From assembly GCA_903892355.1 (NCBI GenBank), contig CAITIE010000064.1, positions 124,001 to 188,000 of the forward strand: a stretch of DNA of 64,000 nt, written 5' to 3'. This DNA comes from an uncultured Pirellula sp. GTDB taxonomy: Bacteria; Planctomycetota; Planctomycetia; Pirellulales; Pirellulaceae. This document shows, one piece after another, positions 1 through 9,306 of the stretch. A program made the position numbers and the translations under genes. Position 1 is the first letter of the stretch. Every line of letters starts with the position of its first letter. Under the pieces are notes generated by a model. That model did not search any database and had not been told where the DNA came from. It was given only the letters and a program-made list of their open reading frames with translations.

Positions 1-1
1 T

Positions 2-862
2 ACCTACCGTGATCGGAGCAAATCGCCGTTTCGCCGGATGGTTTACAGTCTGCTCTGCTTGGGTTGGACTGGATCGTCCCGACATTGGTTGGTTTACGAA
101 AAAGCGTACACCATTCTGGCAGCATTGGCGGCACCGCTGGTTCTTTCGGTGCATACGGTTGTTAGTTTCGACTTCGCCGTTTCGCAGCTACCAGGCTGGC
201 ACACCACGATTTTCCCACCGTACTTCGTTGCAGGTGCTATCTTCTCCGGCTTCGCGATGGTGGTGACTTTGTTGGTTCCAATGCGGAAGATTTACAAGCT
301 TGAGAATCTCATCACACTCCGGCACTTGGATAACATGAACAAGATCATCCTGGCCACGGGGTCGCTGGTTGGTCTAGCTTATGGCACAGAGTTCTTCATG
401 GCTTGGTATAGCCAAAATCAGTACGAGAGCTTCACGTTCATCAACCGAGCATTCGGTCCGTATTGGTGGGCTTACTGGATCATGGTCACCTGCAACGTAA
501 TTTCGCCGCAGTTGTTTTGGTTCAAGTGGATGCGGACCAACGTCGTCGCGATGTGGATCGTTTCGATCTTCGTTAATATCGGGATGTGGTTCGAGCGGTT
601 TGTGATCACGGTGACCTCCTTGAGTCGCGACTTCTTGCCAGCGTCGTGGGGGTACTACAACCCGACGATGTATGACGGATTGATGTTCTTCGGCAGTTTC
701 GGCGTGTTCATGACACTTTACTTGCTCTTTTGCAAGTTCCTTCCGACGATCGCGATCTCGGAAGTGAAAGGTGTCATGGCTGCTTCGGAGCATGCCGCCC
801 ACGTCGAAGCTGAATTGTTGGGTGAGGCTCACGGCCATGGACATCATGGGGCGGGGCACTAG
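2..862 (+). CDS. actC: Alternative Complex III subunit ActC (NrfD-like), 5'-truncated
   Basis: This is the C-terminal 286 residues of an NrfD/PsrC-type polytopic membrane protein; the frame is open to the window edge, so the start lies upstream. Hydrophobic helices alternate with short loops. The stretch [18 protein letters not shown] is characteristic of ActC, the membrane anchor thought to contribute a quinol site in Alternative Complex III (quinol:electron-acceptor oxidoreductase that replaces cytochrome bc1). The protein ends in a His/Ala-rich tail containing [10 protein letters not shown]. It heads a collinear set of ACIII and caa3 oxidase genes, which supports the assignment. The ActA and ActB partners should lie just upstream, outside the window. 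Confidence 0.93.
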   Translation, partial: TYRDRSKSPFRRMVYSLLCLGWTGSSRHWLVYEKAYTILAALAAPLVLSVHTVVSFDFAVSQLPGWHTTIFPPYFVAGAIFSGFAMVVTLLVPMRKIYKLENLITLRHLDNMNKIILATGSLVGLAYGTEFFMAWYSQNQYESFTFINRAFGPYWWAYWIMVTCNVISPQLFWFKWMRTNVVAMWIVSIFVNIGMWFERFVITVTSLSRDFLPASWGYYNPTMYDGLMFFGSFGVFMTLYLLFCKFLPTIAISEVKGVMAASEHAAHVEAELLGEAHGHGHHGAGH

Positions 863-1022
863 AAGGATATAGACGGTAGTGTCGGAGGAATCCCGACGCT
901 GCCGGATTCAAGCAGGGAAACCTGCGGAATAGAAAGCGCTCGCTAGAACTCGGACGAATCTGAGCGAAGCGAGCAGAAAACCATAAGATACAATTGGGCG
1001 CGGATACAACTCGATAACCATT
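863..1022 (+). other. Intercistronic spacer with two potential RNA hairpins
   Basis: The spacer between actC and actDE has no gene. It contains a 5-bp stem with a GAAA tetraloop (912-916 pairing with 921-925) and a second potential stem of seven perfect pairs (938-944 with 968-974). Neither is followed by a T-run, so they do not look like intrinsic terminators. They could be mRNA processing or stabilising elements, but that is inference. Confidence 0.4.
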
Positions 1023-2507
1023 ATGAGTGAACACAAGCCACGAAAAACCAGTGAACCGAAGCCACCACGTTCGACGGGGTGGGTTGCGGAGTTTTCCAAC
1101 GAGCATGCGTTGCTTGAAGCGGCTCGCAAGGTTCGTGATTCAGGGTACACCAAGACCGATGCGTTCACACCATTTCCGGTGCACGGAATCGATGAGGCTC
1201 TCGGTATCAAGCCGACGATTTTGCCTTTCATCGTTCTATGTGCGGGTACAACAGGTCTTTTGACAGCCCTGCTCATGCAGTGGTGGATGAATGGTGTTGA
1301 TTACAAGTACATCATTTCGGGCAAACCCTTCGGGATAACACCGGCCTCGATTCCGGTCTCCTTTGAATTAACCATTCTGTTCTCCGCCTTCACGTCGGTA
1401 TTTGGGATGTTGGCCCTCAATGGCTTGCCACGGTTGAGCAACCCCATTTTCACCAACCCGCGATTCGACCGAGCAACCAATGATAGGTTCTTTCTGTACG
1501 TCGACGCGGGTGATCGCTATTACAACCGCGAATCGGTAAAAGAGCTGCTTTCGTCGGCTCATCCGGATTCGCTTGACGAAGTGATGGAGGATCCCTCGCC
1601 GACCACGTTGCCGCGACCGATTTGGCTGGGAGCCTTGTTGCTCGTGCTGACCGGTTTGATCCCAGCGATGATCGTTCTCAACATGCGAGCTGGATTTAGC
1701 GACCTGCCTCGATGGCACGTCTTCTTTGACATGGACTTCCAGCCCAAGAAGAAGCCGCAGCAAACGACCACGATTTTCGCCGATGGACGAACCATGCGTC
1801 CTCAGGTTGAGGGAACGATCGCCCGGGGTCAATTGACCGAGCAAGATCCGTTTTACCTGGGTTGGGATCCCTCCAAAGTGACCTTAGCAGAGGTCCGAAA
1901 CCCGATCTTGGTATCGACCCAAGACACTGCAGCTCAGGACCCAGTTCCGGCGCAGGACCCGATTCCAGCGACAGAACCTGCCAAGGCAGAATCCGCTGCG
2001 GATGCAAATCCTGCAGAAGCGAAGCCTGCAGAAGCGGCGGCCGAGCAAAAGCCAGCGGATACTGCCGTTGCACCGGCCTCGCAACCACCGGCTGCACCTG
2101 CAGCGGGAGCCACTCCGAACCTGCCATGGATCGATCGTTTGCCGATCGCAGCGGACGAAGAGCATATGAAACTGGGCAAGAGCAAGTACGACATATACTG
2201 CTCGACGTGCCACGGTTACTCAGGGTTTGGTGATGGGTTGGTAGCTCAACGCGCCGCGAGTTTGCTCCAGGACACTTGGACGCCACCGTCGTCTCTCCAT
2301 TTGGATCGCATTCAAAAGCAGGCTGTGGGGCAGATTTTCCACACGATTTCCAAAGGCCAAGGCAAGATGGCATCTTACGCCTCGTCGTTGACACCGAAAG
2401 AACGTTGGGCGATCGTGCTGTATGTCAAAGCGTTGCAGCGATCCCGCAATGCAACGATCGAGGACGTTCCTGTGGAACAGCGAAGTCAGTTGAGCGAGTC
2501 CAAGTAG
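1023..2507 (+). CDS. ActD-ActE fusion: DUF3341 membrane subunit joined to mono-haem cytochrome c of ACIII
   Basis: The 494-residue protein joins two ACIII subunits that are usually separate. Residues about 17-190 match ActD (DUF3341): a soluble N-terminus, then two membrane segments (about 66-88 and 105-130). A third membrane segment (about 201-222) leads into an ActE-like region with FADGRTMRPQVEGTIARG, a motif typical of ActE. A Pro/Ala/Glu-rich low-complexity linker (about 305-375) precedes a class I cytochrome c domain with CSTCH at 393-397, and GKMASYASSL supplies a likely distal Met ligand. The haem domain should be periplasmic and pass electrons to the caa3 oxidase encoded downstream. 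The ATG at 1023 gives a normal ActD N-terminus. There is no stop or frameshift between the halves. Confidence 0.92.
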   Translation: MSEHKPRKTSEPKPPRSTGWVAEFSNEHALLEAARKVRDSGYTKTDAFTPFPVHGIDEALGIKPTILPFIVLCAGTTGLLTALLMQWWMNGVDYKYIISGKPFGITPASIPVSFELTILFSAFTSVFGMLALNGLPRLSNPIFTNPRFDRATNDRFFLYVDAGDRYYNRESVKELLSSAHPDSLDEVMEDPSPTTLPRPIWLGALLLVLTGLIPAMIVLNMRAGFSDLPRWHVFFDMDFQPKKKPQQTTTIFADGRTMRPQVEGTIARGQLTEQDPFYLGWDPSKVTLAEVRNPILVSTQDTAAQDPVPAQDPIPATEPAKAESAADANPAEAKPAEAAAEQKPADTAVAPASQPPAAPAAGATPNLPWIDRLPIAADEEHMKLGKSKYDIYCSTCHGYSGFGDGLVAQRAASLLQDTWTPPSSLHLDRIQKQAVGQIFHTISKGQGKMASYASSLTPKERWAIVLYVKALQRSRNATIEDVPVEQRSQLSESK

Positions 2508-2543
2508 CCCCGCTCGGCAAAGCATGGCTTACCAGGCTATGCA

Positions 2544-3851
2544 ATGACCAACCCTATCAAGCAATCACACATCAATTTCGAAACAACCGTTAGCAACAAT
2601 TCCATGAGCCTTCAATACGACAAAGAAACCATAGTGCTGCCAAGCCAGTGGAAGAACAAGTCGCCGATCCTGTTTGCTGCAGGACTCGCCTTGTTGGTGA
2701 CAGGAGCTGTGTTTGCGCTTTTCACGCAGGGTGCTGACAAATCGGACGGTGCAGCCGCGTTCAAGTTCGTGACGCATTCCTACTTGGCGAACTTCATGTA
2801 TGTCATGACGATCGCCTTGGGAGCCTTATTCTTTATCCTGGTTCAATTCGTCGCCCGCGCAGGGTGGAGCACTTCGATTCGTCGGATTGCAGAATTGATC
2901 ATGTCGACCATCCCGTTTTTGGCGGTCCTTTTCGTTCCCATCATCGTTTTGCTGTATGCCAATAGCGACGCACTCTACGAGTGGAATGTGAGGGAGAATG
3001 TCCATAGCAGTGTGATCAAAGCGAAGATCGACGTGGGGTACCTGACCAAAAACTACTTCACATTGCGGGCAGTTTTGTATTTTGGATTGTGGGCCCTGAT
3101 GGGGGCTTGGTTTTACTCCCAGAGCCGCAAGCAAGACGAATCTGGGGATATTGAGCATTCGTTGCTCCGGCAAAAGTGGAGTGGTCCCTGCATTATGATC
3201 TTTGCCCTTTCTGCGAGCTTTGCTGCGTTCGATTGGGTGATGAGCATCGACGCTGACTGGTTCAGCACCATTTTTGGAGTGTATCTCTTCGCCGCTGGGA
3301 TGATGGCCTTTTTCGCGACCATGATTCTGATCAATGCGGGTCTGCAAAAGGCAGGCAAGCTTCAGAATTTGGTCTCTGTGGAGCATTTCCATGACATGGG
3401 CAAGTTCATGTTCGGGTTCATCATGTTTTGGTCGTACATAGCGTTTTCCCAGTTGCTTCTGTACTGGTACGGGAACATTCCGGAGGAGACGTATTGGTTC
3501 GCGGTAAGGTTGAAGGATGGATGGCAGTACTTGTCCTACGGGTTGATCCCGTTGCACTTCGCCATTCCATTTTTGGGCACGATGAGTCGGCATGTACGGC
3601 GGAATCGTCCGGGCCTCGTGTTCTGGGCCATCTGGGTTCTCGTTGTCCATTGGCTCGACATGACCTTCTTGATCATGCCGAACGCTGGCCCATTTAGCTT
3701 GATCCCGCTCGCAGGTCACCTGCTGGGGGGGCTCGGAATGCTTTTGATTTTCTTTGCGTTCTTCCTGGTTCGCGCCACCAACGTTCCGCTTGTTCCGATG
3801 CGGGATCCGCGGCTACCTGAGTCGCTGACCTACGCAAATCCAATTTTGTAA
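2544..3851 (+). CDS. actF: Alternative Complex III subunit ActF
   Basis: A 435-residue polytopic membrane protein with about ten hydrophobic helices, resembling the NrfD-related ActF subunit (annotated in many genomes as quinol:cytochrome c oxidoreductase quinone-binding subunit 2). Family-like stretches include the loop with NVRENVHSSVIKAK and the helices around HFHDMGKFMFGFIMFWSY. It follows actDE by 36 bp and belongs to the same transcription unit. The start is uncertain: ATG at 2544 adds a polar 20-residue leader, and the in-frame ATG at 2604 (MSLQYDKETI) is equally plausible. Confidence 0.9.
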   Translation: MTNPIKQSHINFETTVSNNSMSLQYDKETIVLPSQWKNKSPILFAAGLALLVTGAVFALFTQGADKSDGAAAFKFVTHSYLANFMYVMTIALGALFFILVQFVARAGWSTSIRRIAELIMSTIPFLAVLFVPIIVLLYANSDALYEWNVRENVHSSVIKAKIDVGYLTKNYFTLRAVLYFGLWALMGAWFYSQSRKQDESGDIEHSLLRQKWSGPCIMIFALSASFAAFDWVMSIDADWFSTIFGVYLFAAGMMAFFATMILINAGLQKAGKLQNLVSVEHFHDMGKFMFGFIMFWSYIAFSQLLLYWYGNIPEETYWFAVRLKDGWQYLSYGLIPLHFAIPFLGTMSRHVRRNRPGLVFWAIWVLVVHWLDMTFLIMPNAGPFSLIPLAGHLLGGLGMLLIFFAFFLVRATNVPLVPMRDPRLPESLTYANPIL

Positions 3852-3897
3852 ACAACTGATAAACACTGATACGGGAAGACTCGGAGGCTAAAAACCT

Positions 3898-4245
3898 ATG
3901 GCACGTTACGACGACCTCAACACGAACATGATCGCCTACTCTGCGGTCCTCAGCATCGTGGTATTGGTGATCGTTTTGCAAGGGACGCAAGCCCTTTGCT
4001 ACAACATGGTCAACTGGATGGACAATAGCCGCACCGCATCGGGAATTGACAAGCCGACCAAGGTGAAGAGTGAACAATTGGAGTCTCTTGACGGGTATAG
4101 TAAAGCCGAGGTAGTCGATGAGTCCGCACCACCACCGGCGAAGGGCGAGCAACCTAAGATGAAGGAAGTAATCCACATTCCCGTGAGCGAGGCTGCAAAG
4201 GCCGTGATCAAGGAATTTGGAGCATCCGCGCCTGCGGGAACGTAG
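3898..4245 (+). CDS. Small single-pass membrane protein of the ACIII-caa3 operon, function unknown
   Basis: A 115-residue protein that I do not recognise as a named family. The N-terminus is short and acidic (MARYDDLNTNMIAYSA), followed by one strong membrane helix at about residues 13-33. A hydrophilic, Lys/Glu- and Pro-rich C-terminal part ends in a predicted amphipathic segment (IPVSEAAKAVIKEFGASAPA). It has no haem or copper motif. A GGAGG lies upstream of the ATG. It sits between actF and the SCO gene, 14 bp before the latter, so it is probably co-translated with the respiratory genes. It may be an accessory or assembly subunit of ACIII or the oxidase; that is inference from position. 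Confidence 0.8.
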   Translation: MARYDDLNTNMIAYSAVLSIVVLVIVLQGTQALCYNMVNWMDNSRTASGIDKPTKVKSEQLESLDGYSKAEVVDESAPPPAKGEQPKMKEVIHIPVSEAAKAVIKEFGASAPAGT

Positions 4246-4259
4246 TCGATCAGCTAATA

Positions 4260-5237
4260 ATGAACAGGTATTTGGTTCTGAAAATTTGGTCTTTGCTGCT
4301 GCCAGCCTTGTTGGTTGGTCTAGTGGTGGATCGGTTATTTGCGGACTACGATTATTTGTCGAACTCGCTTCCGAAGGAAATGGACGGGGTGAGGGTCGAC
4401 GAGCGGCTGGGAGCCAACGATTTGCCGTTGGAGTTGCGTTTCCGTAATCATTCTGGTCAATCGACCAGCCTGAAAGAGGTCCTGGGGCGGGGTAAACCGG
4501 TGATTCTAACGTTGAATTACAGCAATTGCCCGGGGCTCTGCATTGCGCAATTGAATGGTCTTTTGCGAGGTCTGAACGAGGTCACCTCGCTCGGGTTGGG
4601 TCGGGATTTCCAGGTGATATCAGTTAGCATTGATCCGCGGGAGTCGAGTGATAAGGCCGCTGGCACGCACAAGCGGTACAGCCAGGACCTGTTTAGCCAA
4701 CATCGAGCTGACGGCTGGGAATTTTGGACTGGGGAGTCCAGTAGTATTGCGAAATTGGCCGATTCGGTCGGATTTCGGTACACCTACGACGCGAAACACG
4801 ATCAATATAACCATCCTGCGACGGCGATTTTCATTTCGCCGGATGGACGCCTGACTCGCTACTTGTATGAGCTAGGATTGACAGGAAACACATTAAAGAT
4901 GGCCATTGTCGAGGCGGGCGAAGGCCGAGTAGGGTCCTCGATGGATATGATTGCGTTGTGGTGCGTGCACTACGATGCGATGGAGAACAGGTATTCTTCG
5001 AGTGCCCGGAGACTGCTTTCGATCGCTGCCGGGATTTTCGTGGCGGTAGGGTTGACGGCCTCGATACCCTTCTGGTTTTTTCACAGGAACCGAGCAGCGC
5101 GCGGTTCTGTTGCGGAAAACGCTGATTCTCGCGTGATGACTCCGGTGGACTTAAGCCGATCCGGTGAAACGAACTCGCTTGGCGAGACGAATCGTCGCAC
5201 GACAACCGATAGCAACTCCGATACGATACAACAATAA
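4260..5237 (+). CDS. SCO1/SenC-family copper chaperone for cytochrome oxidase
   Basis: A thioredoxin-fold SCO protein of 325 residues. The copper-binding CxxxC is C90-PGL-C94 and the partner histidine is H185 in QYNHPATAIF, all in the expected order. An N-terminal membrane anchor (about residues 8-25) places the domain outside the cytoplasm. A second hydrophobic segment near residues 250-272 (SIAAGIFVAVGLTASIPFWF), followed by a polar tail, is a C-terminal extension beyond the usual SCO length and is common in operons of this type. The gene directly precedes coxII, whose CuA centre SCO proteins metallate, with an 11-bp gap. Confidence 0.93.
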   Translation: MNRYLVLKIWSLLLPALLVGLVVDRLFADYDYLSNSLPKEMDGVRVDERLGANDLPLELRFRNHSGQSTSLKEVLGRGKPVILTLNYSNCPGLCIAQLNGLLRGLNEVTSLGLGRDFQVISVSIDPRESSDKAAGTHKRYSQDLFSQHRADGWEFWTGESSSIAKLADSVGFRYTYDAKHDQYNHPATAIFISPDGRLTRYLYELGLTGNTLKMAIVEAGEGRVGSSMDMIALWCVHYDAMENRYSSSARRLLSIAAGIFVAVGLTASIPFWFFHRNRAARGSVAENADSRVMTPVDLSRSGETNSLGETNRRTTTDSNSDTIQQ

Positions 5238-5248
5238 ACTCCGATCCT

Positions 5249-6286
5249 ATGTATTCGATAGCGTCAGATATGCCATTCATCCTTGCCGACAAAGTAGCGC
5301 CCTACGCGTGGTTCCCAGAAGGAGCTTCCTCGTTTGCTCCGCAGGTGGACTATTTGTTCACCGGTATTCTCTGGATTTGCATTCTGTTCTTCGTTCCAAT
5401 CGTGATTGCGATGGTCTACTTTATGTGGGCTTTTCGCGAGCGGCCTGGGTATCGAGGGTCCCCGGAGGCTCTACATAACACCCCTCTTGAGATCACGTGG
5501 ACGGTGATTCCGACAGCGATTGTTGTCTGGATTTTCTGGGAGGGTGCCGTAGGCTATCTCGACATGGCGCGGATTCCGAAGGGGACCGTGGACGTGAATG
5601 TGACGGCCAAGAAGTGGGTGTGGTCCTTCAAGTACGAGAACGGCGGCGAAAACTCCTTCGAAAAGATCGGCTCTGTCGATTATCCGAAGTTGGTATTGCC
5701 AGTCGATCAAGACATCAAGTTGATCATGCGATCAGAGGATGTGCTACACAGTTTCTACATCCCAGCGTTCCGGGCGAAGCGGGACGTGGTGCCGGGACGA
5801 TACAACTACATGTGGTTCCATACCACCAAGACTGGAATCTACGATTTGTTCTGCACCGAGTATTGCGGTGACAACCACAGCAACATGAACGCAAAGGTTG
5901 AAGTGGTCAGCGAAGAGGAGTACAAGAAGGCTCTTGAAAAAGCCGTGCAAGAACCGGAGGATCCGCTCGAACGAGGCAAGCTTCTCTACAAGAGGCTGGG
6001 ATGTTCGACGTGCCACTATGCCGGTGATGAAGGGGCAAATGGGCCTGGACCGAGTTATAATGGGTCTTGGGGCAAATCGGTTCCTCTGGAGTCCGGGGAG
6101 TCGGTCCCATTCGACGAAAATTACGTTCGCGAATCGATTTTGAATCCACCCGCGAAGAAGCGTAAGGGGTATGGGGCTGCGTCCCCGATGAACAGTTACG
6201 CTGGACGGATCAAAGACGAGCAGATCGATGCGTTGATCACTTTTATGAAGTCCCTTGAGAACGCTCAGCCCAAGACTGGCAAGTAG
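5249..6286 (+). CDS. ctaC: Cytochrome c oxidase subunit II with C-terminal cytochrome c domain (caa3-type)
   Basis: A 345-residue subunit II with two N-terminal membrane helices (about 32-56 and 77-100), then a cupredoxin domain with the full CuA ligand set: H167, C202, E204, C206, H210 and M213 (FCTEYCGDNHSNM). A covalent haem c domain is fused at the C-terminus (CSTCH at 252-256), which defines a caa3-type oxidase. It accepts electrons from the ActE-like haem and passes them to haem a of subunit I. ATG at 5249 is used here; ATG at 5270 (MPFILADK) is an alternative. There is no obvious lipobox at the N-terminus. Confidence 0.95.
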   Translation: MYSIASDMPFILADKVAPYAWFPEGASSFAPQVDYLFTGILWICILFFVPIVIAMVYFMWAFRERPGYRGSPEALHNTPLEITWTVIPTAIVVWIFWEGAVGYLDMARIPKGTVDVNVTAKKWVWSFKYENGGENSFEKIGSVDYPKLVLPVDQDIKLIMRSEDVLHSFYIPAFRAKRDVVPGRYNYMWFHTTKTGIYDLFCTEYCGDNHSNMNAKVEVVSEEEYKKALEKAVQEPEDPLERGKLLYKRLGCSTCHYAGDEGANGPGPSYNGSWGKSVPLESGESVPFDENYVRESILNPPAKKRKGYGAASPMNSYAGRIKDEQIDALITFMKSLENAQPKTGK

Positions 6287-6369
6287 AACGATTTCATGGG
6301 ATGGTTTACGAATAACAACAAAACACCACCGCTAGAGTTTTTGCTCAAAACGACAGGTTGGAATTAAAC

Positions 6370-8046
6370 ATGAGTGTTGCAGATCGGCCGATAGTTTCAC
6401 CAGCATCCGGGGATGGCTCGACTTACCCAGAACATCACTTTTTAAACCACACCAGTGGGTTTTTGAGTTGGGCGTTGACGCTCGACCACAAACGCATCGG
6501 ATTGATGTATTTAGTGGGGGTAATGTCGTCGTTCGCATTGGGCGGGATGTTTGCTTTGATGATCCGATTGCATCTTTGGAACTTCAAGGATGGGTGGTTG
6601 TCAAACCAAACTTACAACCAAGTCTTCACGCTGCACGGCGCGATTATGGTTTTCTTGTTCATTATTCCGAGCGTTCCGGCGGCGCTCGGTAACTTCCTGT
6701 TACCGATCATGTTGGGTACCAAGGACGTTGCCTTCCCTCGGCTTAATCTTGGTAGTTTCTATCTGTGGGTTACCGGATTGGTGTTGTTCCTGACAGCGTT
6801 GTCGATCACCGGACTGGACACCGGATGGACATTCTACACGCCTTACAGTATTGAAACCCAGAAAGGTGGGGCGGTCCTTGCAGCGACCTTCGGCGTCTTC
6901 GTCCTCGGGTTCAGTTCGATCTTTACTGGGTTGAATTTTATCGTGACGATCAACACCATGCGTCCACCAGGAATGACATGGTTCCGCATGCCTTTGTTCC
7001 TTTGGGCGACGTATGCCACGTCGATCATCCAAGTCCTCGCGACACCTGTCCTCGGGATTACCGTGTTGCTGCTCTCGGCCGAGCGATTGCTTGGGATTGG
7101 TATCTTCGATCCGAAGCTCAACGGGGATCCGGTGACTTTCCAGCACTTCTTCTGGTTTTACTCCCACCCAGCGGTTTACATCATGATTCTGCCGGCGATG
7201 GGGATCATCAGTGAATTGATGAGCGTGCACTGCCACAAGGGAATTTTCGGATATCGAATGATCGCCTACAGCTCGATCGCGATCGCGTTGTTCGGGTTTT
7301 TGGTTTGGGGCCACCACATGTTCACCTCTGGCATGGCCGATGTGACGACCATTGTTTTCAGTGCGTTGACGTTCACGGTTTCCATTCCTTCGGCGATCAA
7401 GGTCTTCAACTGGCTCGGCACGATGTATCAAGGGACCGTGTCGCTCAACACCCCGATGCTTTATGCCCTGGCGTTCATCTTCTTGTTCACGATCGGTGGT
7501 TTGACCGGGTTGCCCCTTGGTGCCCTTGCGTTGGACATGCATTTGCACGACACATACTTCGTCGTGGCGCACTTCCACTATGTGATGATGGGTGGTACCC
7601 TCGTCGCGTTCTTGGGCGGGTTGTTCCACTGGTGGCCGAAGATGACCGGCAAGATGTTCAATGAGACCTTTGGGATGATCTCTGCGACGATTGTGTTCGT
7701 TGGTTTCAACCTAACGTTCCTTCCTCAGTTCGTGCTCGGCACGCGAGGAATGCCGCGACGCTATGCAACGTATTTGGAAGAGTTCCAAGATTTGCATCGA
7801 CTGTCGACGATTGGCTCGCTAACCCTGGGTATTGGTTTGTTGGTAGCCCTTTTAGTTCTGTTGCATTCGTTGTTCTACGGTCGTCGCGCCCCCACCAATC
7901 CTTGGGGTGGTGCAACCTTGGAATGGGTGTGCTCGTCGCCACCCCCGCACGATAATTTCGCGACTGCTCCAACCGTTGGAGATCCGTACGACTTCAACGG
8001 GATCGAGTACGATGCCAAGCAAGGTGGCTACGTCAAGAAGTCGTAG
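6370..8046 (+). CDS. ctaD: Cytochrome c oxidase subunit I, A2-type
   Basis: A haem-copper oxidase catalytic subunit of 558 residues with about twelve helices. The Cu-B and cross-link region reads YSHPAVY from Y264, so the glutamate of HPEVY is replaced and the preceding YS pair is present. This is the signature of A2-type oxidases such as the Thermus caa3 enzyme. [10 protein letters not shown] gives the two further Cu-B histidines and [17 protein letters not shown] the haem a3/a ligands. It reduces oxygen and pumps protons. ATG at 6370 (MSVADRP) is preferred; the frame extends four codons to a TTG at 6358. Confidence 0.97.
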   Translation: MSVADRPIVSPASGDGSTYPEHHFLNHTSGFLSWALTLDHKRIGLMYLVGVMSSFALGGMFALMIRLHLWNFKDGWLSNQTYNQVFTLHGAIMVFLFIIPSVPAALGNFLLPIMLGTKDVAFPRLNLGSFYLWVTGLVLFLTALSITGLDTGWTFYTPYSIETQKGGAVLAATFGVFVLGFSSIFTGLNFIVTINTMRPPGMTWFRMPLFLWATYATSIIQVLATPVLGITVLLLSAERLLGIGIFDPKLNGDPVTFQHFFWFYSHPAVYIMILPAMGIISELMSVHCHKGIFGYRMIAYSSIAIALFGFLVWGHHMFTSGMADVTTIVFSALTFTVSIPSAIKVFNWLGTMYQGTVSLNTPMLYALAFIFLFTIGGLTGLPLGALALDMHLHDTYFVVAHFHYVMMGGTLVAFLGGLFHWWPKMTGKMFNETFGMISATIVFVGFNLTFLPQFVLGTRGMPRRYATYLEEFQDLHRLSTIGSLTLGIGLLVALLVLLHSLFYGRRAPTNPWGGATLEWVCSSPPPHDNFATAPTVGDPYDFNGIEYDAKQGGYVKKS

Positions 8047-8089
8047 TTTCCTCCCCACTGAAAACCCTACACCATCTCTTTGTTGAAAA

Positions 8090-9175
8090 ATGACTGCAAT
8101 CCAAGAGACCGCACACGAATCCGAGCACGCTCAGGATCATCACCACGACCATCCTGCATGGCTTGCGCACCACTTCGATGACGCTGAACAGCAATTCGAT
8201 GCGGGTAAGCTCGGAATGTGGTTGTTCCTCGTTACTGAAGTCCTTTTCTTTAGCGGTATGTTTTGTGCGTATTCGCTGTACAGAAACCGGGACCCTGAAG
8301 TGTTCGAGTTTTGCAGTCGCTTCCTCAACGAGAAGTTAGGGGCGATCAACACAGGGGTGCTCCTGTTCAGTTCGCTGACGATGGCTTGGGCCGTTCGTGC
8401 TGCACAACTCAAGCAACACAAACTGCTGGTTGGCATGCTTGGAGCGACTCTCGGTTGCGCGGCGATGTTCTTGGGTGTGAAAGCTGTTGAGTACAGTCAC
8501 AAGTGGGAACTGGGGTTGTTGCCTGGCAAGTTCTACGTGTCTCAGATTCCTGGTGCTGCGCACGGCGAGCACGGGTATTTGGGAAGCCTTTGCATCGTTC
8601 CATTGATTCTTACGATTATCGCTGGTGTCTACTACATTTATTCGCTTGCGACCATGAGCAAGTTCCACCAGAAGGTCGCTGGCCCGATCTTGGTTGCGGG
8701 AGCTTGCTTTTTCGGTGGAGTTCAGTTGGGGCGAATTTTGGAAGCAGAGGAAACGACCCACCATGCTGCTGAGCATGCAGCGCACGAGCATGCCCCCGGA
8801 ACTTCGCATGACCATTCTCAAGACCACTCTGCTGGTGAGTTGCTTCCTGAGAAAGAAGGAGGCGAAGTCATTGCTCTTGGACATAAGTCGATTGAAGATG
8901 TCAAGGTCATGGCTGAAGAGTTGAAGACACCCGATGCCAGCGTCAATCAAAAAAGCATGGCTGGTTTGTTCTTCAGTATTTACTACTGCATGACAGGCAT
9001 TCACGCGGTCCACATCATCGGTGGTATGCTCGTGATCACTTGGTTGATTGTCAAAGCGGCCAGGGAAGAGTTCCATGACCAGTATTTTGGCCCTGTGGAC
9101 AATGTGGGATTGTACTGGCACTTGGTCGACTTTATTTGGATCTACTTGTTCCCGCTCCTTTATTTGATCACTTAA
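8090..9175 (+). CDS. ctaE: Cytochrome c oxidase subunit III with His-rich N-terminus and internal insertion
   Basis: A 361-residue haem-copper oxidase subunit III. The core helices include GMWLFLVTEVLFFSGMF near the N-terminus and the C-terminal VGLYWHLVDFIWIYLFPLLY, both typical of the family. It is longer than usual for two reasons: a His-rich leader (QDHHHDHPAWLAHHF), and an insertion at about residues 218-295 between membrane helices that starts His-rich (HHAAEHAAHEH, HDHSQDHS) and continues as a polar Glu/Lys segment. The gene follows ctaD by 43 bp within the operon. The insertion could bind metal or simply be a loop expansion; the sequence does not decide. Confidence 0.94.
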   Translation: MTAIQETAHESEHAQDHHHDHPAWLAHHFDDAEQQFDAGKLGMWLFLVTEVLFFSGMFCAYSLYRNRDPEVFEFCSRFLNEKLGAINTGVLLFSSLTMAWAVRAAQLKQHKLLVGMLGATLGCAAMFLGVKAVEYSHKWELGLLPGKFYVSQIPGAAHGEHGYLGSLCIVPLILTIIAGVYYIYSLATMSKFHQKVAGPILVAGACFFGGVQLGRILEAEETTHHAAEHAAHEHAPGTSHDHSQDHSAGELLPEKEGGEVIALGHKSIEDVKVMAEELKTPDASVNQKSMAGLFFSIYYCMTGIHAVHIIGGMLVITWLIVKAAREEFHDQYFGPVDNVGLYWHLVDFIWIYLFPLLYLIT

Positions 9176-9306
9176 ACAGTCTTTGAAACGCCGCCAAGGC
9201 GTGGAAGCGGATCATAACTGGGACAGAGATTCAATTGCCTGTCTCGACTAGGGTCCCCGGGTAGGTGTAGGTCGGTTAGGCGTTCACTCGAAATCGGTAT
9301 TTGGAA

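Noticed and set aside
6700-7629. A 309-codon minus frame inside ctaD, and similar long antisense frames at 2826-3719, 12277-13212 and 40665-41621
   Set aside because: Each lies within a well-supported gene and its translation is charged, low-complexity and motif-free.
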